This document shows positions 50,430-64,000 of a stretch of DNA of 64,000 nt, in pieces. The DNA is taken from the NCBI RefSeq assembly GCF_900005765.1, contig NC_041687.1, positions 1,364,001 through 1,428,000 on the forward strand, given 5' to 3'. This DNA is from Plasmodium relictum. Its lineage: Eukaryota; Apicomplexa; Aconoidasida; Haemosporida; Plasmodiidae. The notes under the pieces are model-generated. The model saw nothing but the letters and a program-made list of their open reading frames with translations, ran no database searches and was not told the origin of the DNA. Made by a program: the position numbers and the translations under genes. Numbering within the stretch: position 1 is the stretch's first letter; every line of letters starts with the position of its first letter.

Positions 50430-52140
50430 TTTTTTTTATCAAAAAAATTACAAAAAAAAAAAAAATATATAATATAAATAATTATGCTCCATAAAAACAA
50501 TGAAAATTCGTCAAGGATTTACACAAAAAAAAAAAAAAATACACTGCATTCATTTTTTTTGAATTATTCCTACGAATAAAAAAGTACAAAATTATAATAA
50601 AAACAGAAAATTAAAATATATTTCATTATAAATATTTATATATATAATTTACAAAATCATGTTAAATAAATGTACATTAGTACATAAAATATACAAAAAA
50701 AAAAATGTCTCATTTGTAAAATTTTTTTTTATAAAATCTGATAAATTTTTTTTCTTGATTAAAAAGTAAAAATACAAATAAAAAAAATAAAAACAAAACA
50801 ATACGAAAAAATTATAATAAAATGTAATAAGAAACAATAATCAATACAGTAAAACAAAATGAACTTATAAAACCTCTTAAAAACATAAAATAAAAATAAA
50901 AATATATAAAATATATCAAAACAAAAATACTATAAAAAGGTTCATTCATCTACTTTTCTATTAAAAACATTGTTTTTAGATAGTAGAAATACTATTATAA
51001 CAAAGTAAAATAAATCACAACTATAATATGATACAAAAATGAAGAGAATACAGAATAAAGTTCAAAATTTTAAAAAATAGTAAAAAATAAAAAAAATATT
51101 AAAAAATGTAGTAAAATTGAAATTAATATAAAACATAAAATTATGAAAAATGTTTATTATTATGAAAAAAAAATTCAATAAATTAAAAATAACATAAAAT
51201 AAAAAAGCATGTGGATGCAATTTATTTTATGTCTTCTTGTTTATATATCAACAACATTTAAAAATGTATGAAATACATAAAAAAGAATAAAAAAAATTAA
51301 AAGATACAATTAAAAAAAAAAAATTAAATATGTTATAAAATATATATTATAAAATGAAATAAAATGAAAAATGACAGAAAATGTAGAATTCATTAAAATT
51401 AAAATTTATGAAATAAAATATATAAAAATGCACTGAAATAAAACGATCACATGATGTTATTTATGCCATATCTCCATGTAATTTTAATGTAAATACCTAA
51501 CATTAATGTAATAAAATAAAAGAATAACATGAAATATAACAAAAAATAGTAAAATAATTGTATGAAATAATAAATTAAAAATAAAAAAAAAAAATATATA
51601 TATATTATTAAATACCATAAAATGTGTAGGAAAATCATTCATAATATTAAAAAAATAATAAAAATATAAAATATTCAGAAAATGTATAAAAAACCAATAT
51701 AATAATGAAATATAATGAAGTTATATAAAGAATATTAAAAAATAATATGAAAAAATTTAATATATTCTATACAATATGAAAAGTAGATACATGAATTTTT
51801 TTATTCAATCACCAACTTATATACCACATTATATGAATAAAATCATAAAAAAAAACAAAATCATTGGTTAAAATATCAGTAAAAAAATGAATATTATATT
51901 ATAAAATGTAGTAAATAAAGTAAAAAATATGTTAAAAAAAACAATAAGAAATGTGCACGTGGCCTGATATATTTTATTTATAGAATATGCAACCGTATAA
52001 ATATATTTATATTAATATATTAAAAATATCATAAAATAAATAAATGTTAATAAAAAAAAAAAAATGAAATTTATAAAATACAATAGAAATAATAATAAAT
52101 ATATTAAAATACAAGAAAAAAATAAAAAAAACATATGTAT
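50430..52140. repeat. A-rich degenerate tract (1.7 kb)
   Basis: Plus-strand A-rich DNA with frequent AAAATATAAAAT, AAAAATAA and TATAAAAT variants, strongly asymmetric between strands. It produces only Phe/Tyr/Leu artefact ORFs on the minus strand. There is no clear fixed period. Confidence 0.5.
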
Positions 52141-53193
52141 ATAACATCATTTATTATATATTCACAATAGCATTTTTGTATAAATAAATTTGCAGTAATG
52201 TAATAAAATAACAAAATTAAAAATTTGTAATATTATAAAATAAGTATGTAAAATGTAATTTTTATTTTATTACCAAAATATAAAATATATATATAATCTG
52301 CATTTTATATTTTTATGTATGAATCATTTTATTCTTTTATCATAAAATATTTCTTTTTTAAAAAATTTTCTTCTTACCACTATTCTGGTTATAATAATAA
52401 ATGAAATAATTCCATCTTGATAAGAATGGTATATTTTTATCAGTAATATTTTTAATAAAACTTTAAAAATATGTTACTATTTATAAAATACTCCTTTTTC
52501 ATTACAAAAATTAAATTAAATAGAATTATTCTTTTATGAAGAAATTTTGTATATATTTCATTGAAATAAAAATAACAAATATATTTTTCTTTCTCACTAC
52601 TTAAAAGTTATTTTAGAAAAATATAATCTTTTTTAATTTAAGATATTTAATATTGTAAAGGTATAATCTTCTAAGGTATATACATAATTTGTGAATTTCA
52701 TAATAATGTAAATATAAAAATTAACTATATTAAGCTTTTATCACTGTATCATAACACTCTTTTTATGGCAAAATTTTATATTTTTCTTTTTAAAAAATAA
52801 TAAATTTTTTATAAAAAAAATATTTTTAATTTTGCCAACATGCGATGCCATTTATGCATTTGATTAATAATACAGTTTCCAAATATCTTTTATAATTTTA
52901 TTAATCTTTGTAATTTTTATGAGTATTATTTTTTTTTATACTTTTTTTTTTTTTTTTTTTTTTTTGTAAAATATTCCTTTAAAAAAATTAACGTCTACAT
53001 AATATTAGTTATTATGTCGTATTATAATCATCTTAAAACGTTATTCAAAATAAAAAAAAATAAAAGATTTTAAGAATTCTTTAGCTCTTATTTACTCCTG
53101 ATAAAGTATTATGTTCAAATTATAGGAAAAGTTCAAAAAAAATTTTAAATGATATAATTTCATTAAAATATGGTTAGAAGAAGAAATGTTTTA

Positions 53194-62248
<9,055 letters not shown>

Positions 62249-62344
62249 TTTTTTAAATAATATTTTTTATTGATATTTTTATAAGATATAAAAACAAATA
62301 TGTTATATATATATATTTATATATATACAATATGTGCATAAATG

Positions 62345-62375
<31 letters not shown>

Positions 62376-62551
62376 TATGTGCATGTGCATATTTTTATAT
62401 ATATAAAAAAAAATATATTCCTTTTTTCATTTTAAAACTTATATGAAAAAATATATATTTTTTATGTAAAGAAAAACAAGCTAATTAATAATATTGTAGA
62501 ATAAGTAAAAATTAGTTTAAAAAGTGCATTATTTGATGTACATGTATTTTC

Positions 62552-62582
<31 letters not shown>

Positions 62583-64000
62583 CAAGTATCACTATTATGA
62601 TAATATAAAATGAATCACAAAAAATACGTAAAATACCAGTAAATAAAAAAAAAATTATTGGTATACTTATCAATTAAATATTAAAAAAAAAATACATATA
62701 TTTTTTTTTAACTATATAAATTTTGTACCCTTATTTTTCATATATTAATAATTAATTTTAAAAAATACACAAAGCTGTAGATATTAATCAAGGAAATTTT
62801 TTTTTTTTTTTTTAAAAAGATAAATGATTATTTATTTTTTTTTTTTTTAAATATATACAATAGTATTCCAAGTTCAATTTTATAGCAATTTTTATAAATA
62901 AATATAGATGCAAATATTTGATATACAATCCCTAAATACTTTTTAATACAACTTGTTCTGATTATTATTAAATCTTGCTAGAAATGAAAAATTAAGTTAT
63001 TGTATAAATTTCATCAATGTGTATATATATATATATAAATATTTATTAAAAAATATAATTCTTTATAAATAATTATTTTATAAAATTAAAGTTCTCTATT
63101 AAAAAATTATCATCTATAATGAATTATTTAAATATAAAACCATATTAATTTTTTTTAACAGTAAAAAATATATTTTAAATGATTTATAAATATTTTATAT
63201 TTCTAAATATTTCCTAAAGCACACAATAAGAAGTTTTTTAAAAGTATTCAAAAATTGTAAAATTAAAATAATAGAATAAAATTTTTTTTCTTAAAGTTTT
63301 CCTTTTCCTACTCGTATGAATAATTTTTTTAAATTAAGAAAAATTTTTAAATTTATATTTTCATAAAAATACACATAAATATATGAAATTTTATTTAAAA
63401 AAGAAGTGTCATAAAAAAAAAGTATTAAAAATATAATAAATAAAATAATACGTCATCTTTAAACCAATAAAGAAAAATAGAGATAAATGAAAATGATGCA
63501 CCATCTTTATTATTATCATGAAAAAAAAAAAAATTTATATTTTATATATTACAAAGATGTTCTTAGTTAAGCACACATAGATATGAACAAATCATTTTTC
63601 ATTTTAAAAAGGTAAATATTCATATTTAAATATAAACTTTTTTCTTTTAATGTTATTTTGTGATACATATATCTAAATAATTTTTTGTTATAAAATTTAA
63701 TAAATATATAAATAATCTCTATTTATTTTTCTGTTATCATTTTCCTAAATATATAATGCAGTAAAATATAATATGAAATACTAAAAAAAATATATATAAC
63801 AAACTGCAATAGTAAAAGTTTGTCCTCCTCTTAAATATAAGTATAGAAAATATTAAAAAAAAATTGTCCATTTAATTTTTAAGACTTTAAAAATGTAAAA
63901 TTTTTAAATACTAAAAATTTAAATTCGAAAGCATTACGTAAATATCATTTTTGTCTTAAACTTTAATTATAAATATATATATATATTTATGAAATTAATA
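62249..64000. other. Upstream region of the chromodomain gene to the window end
   Basis: It begins with TA-rich microsatellites (about 62298-62400) and contains a 30-bp poly-T near 62558-62582 and other T/A runs. No ORF or RNA gene was recognised. It probably holds the 5' UTR and promoter of the chromodomain gene. Confidence 0.5.

Larger units (their letters stand above)
30814..53193. other. 22 kb gene-free region
   Basis: No ATG ORF above about 70 codons with protein-like composition is found on either strand. The longer ones (33785-34231 and 36860-37228, minus) are Phe/Tyr/Leu strings caused by A-rich plus-strand DNA. Bases are roughly 85-90% A/T throughout, with no N gap. Inside are A-rich tracts (33.8-34.4 and 50.4-52.1 kb), a pyrimidine tract (about 44745-44825), small GC islands and a few inverted repeats listed separately. 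One possible spliced mini-ORF is at 31560-32018. No tRNA-like, rRNA-like or transposase-like sequence was seen. Gene spacing elsewhere in the window is at most 2.6 kb. Confidence 0.7.

Noticed and set aside
30814-53193. Centromere
   Set aside because: Plasmodium centromeres are about 2-4 kb of over 97% A/T with internal repeats. This region is longer, less extreme and lacks a clear repeat core. It remains only one of several hypotheses.
30814-53193. Retrotransposon or DNA transposon
   Set aside because: No reverse-transcriptase, integrase or transposase-like stretch and no long terminal repeats were visible.

Overview
The window looks like a nuclear chromosome segment from a malaria parasite (Plasmodium). 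The sequence is extremely AT-rich. Introns are short GT..AG introns with T-rich acceptors. Proteins carry long Asn/Lys/Asp low-complexity insertions, including an ATT-repeat tract encoding poly-Asn. Several genes belong to recognisable apicomplexan families: an eta-type carbonic anhydrase, V-ATPase subunit F, an unconventional myosin and a chromodomain/SP-RING protein. From memory, the order carbonic anhydrase, V-ATPase F, ..., myosin K resembles part of P. falciparum chromosome 11. I cannot name the species.

Layout. 0.2-2.3 kb (+) is a secreted carbonic anhydrase in two exons. 2.8-3.0 kb (-) is a 75-residue membrane protein resembling DPM2. 3.1-3.9 kb (-) is V-ATPase subunit F in four exons. 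5.0-6.4 kb (-) is a HIRIP3-like histone chaperone with an acidic tail. 8.5-9.6 kb (+) is a RecA/RAD51-paralogue ATPase, nearest to XRCC2. 11.7-12.4 kb (+) is a small two-exon protein ending in Cys-Cys. 15.0-20.3 kb (+) is myosin K, which I resolve as five exons and 1579 residues. 20.7-28.1 kb (-) is a 2455-residue protein of unknown function. 30.2-30.8 kb (+) is a small protein with a signal peptide. 30.8-53.2 kb is about 22 kb with no convincing gene. 53.2-62.2 kb (-) is a 2956-residue protein with an N-terminal chromodomain and a C-terminal SP-RING (PIAS/Siz-type SUMO ligase) in three exons.

The genes do not form one pathway. Three of them touch chromatin or DNA repair: the HIRIP3-like chaperone, the XRCC2-like ATPase and the chromodomain-SUMO ligase. 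The others cover CO2 hydration, dolichol-phosphate-mannose supply, organelle acidification and motor function. Gene spacing is normally about 0.1-2.6 kb here, so the 22 kb gap is the outstanding anomaly. The most interesting protein is the chromodomain/SP-RING fusion. I found no tRNA, rRNA, CRISPR or intact mobile element by eye, but I could not run covariance or profile searches.
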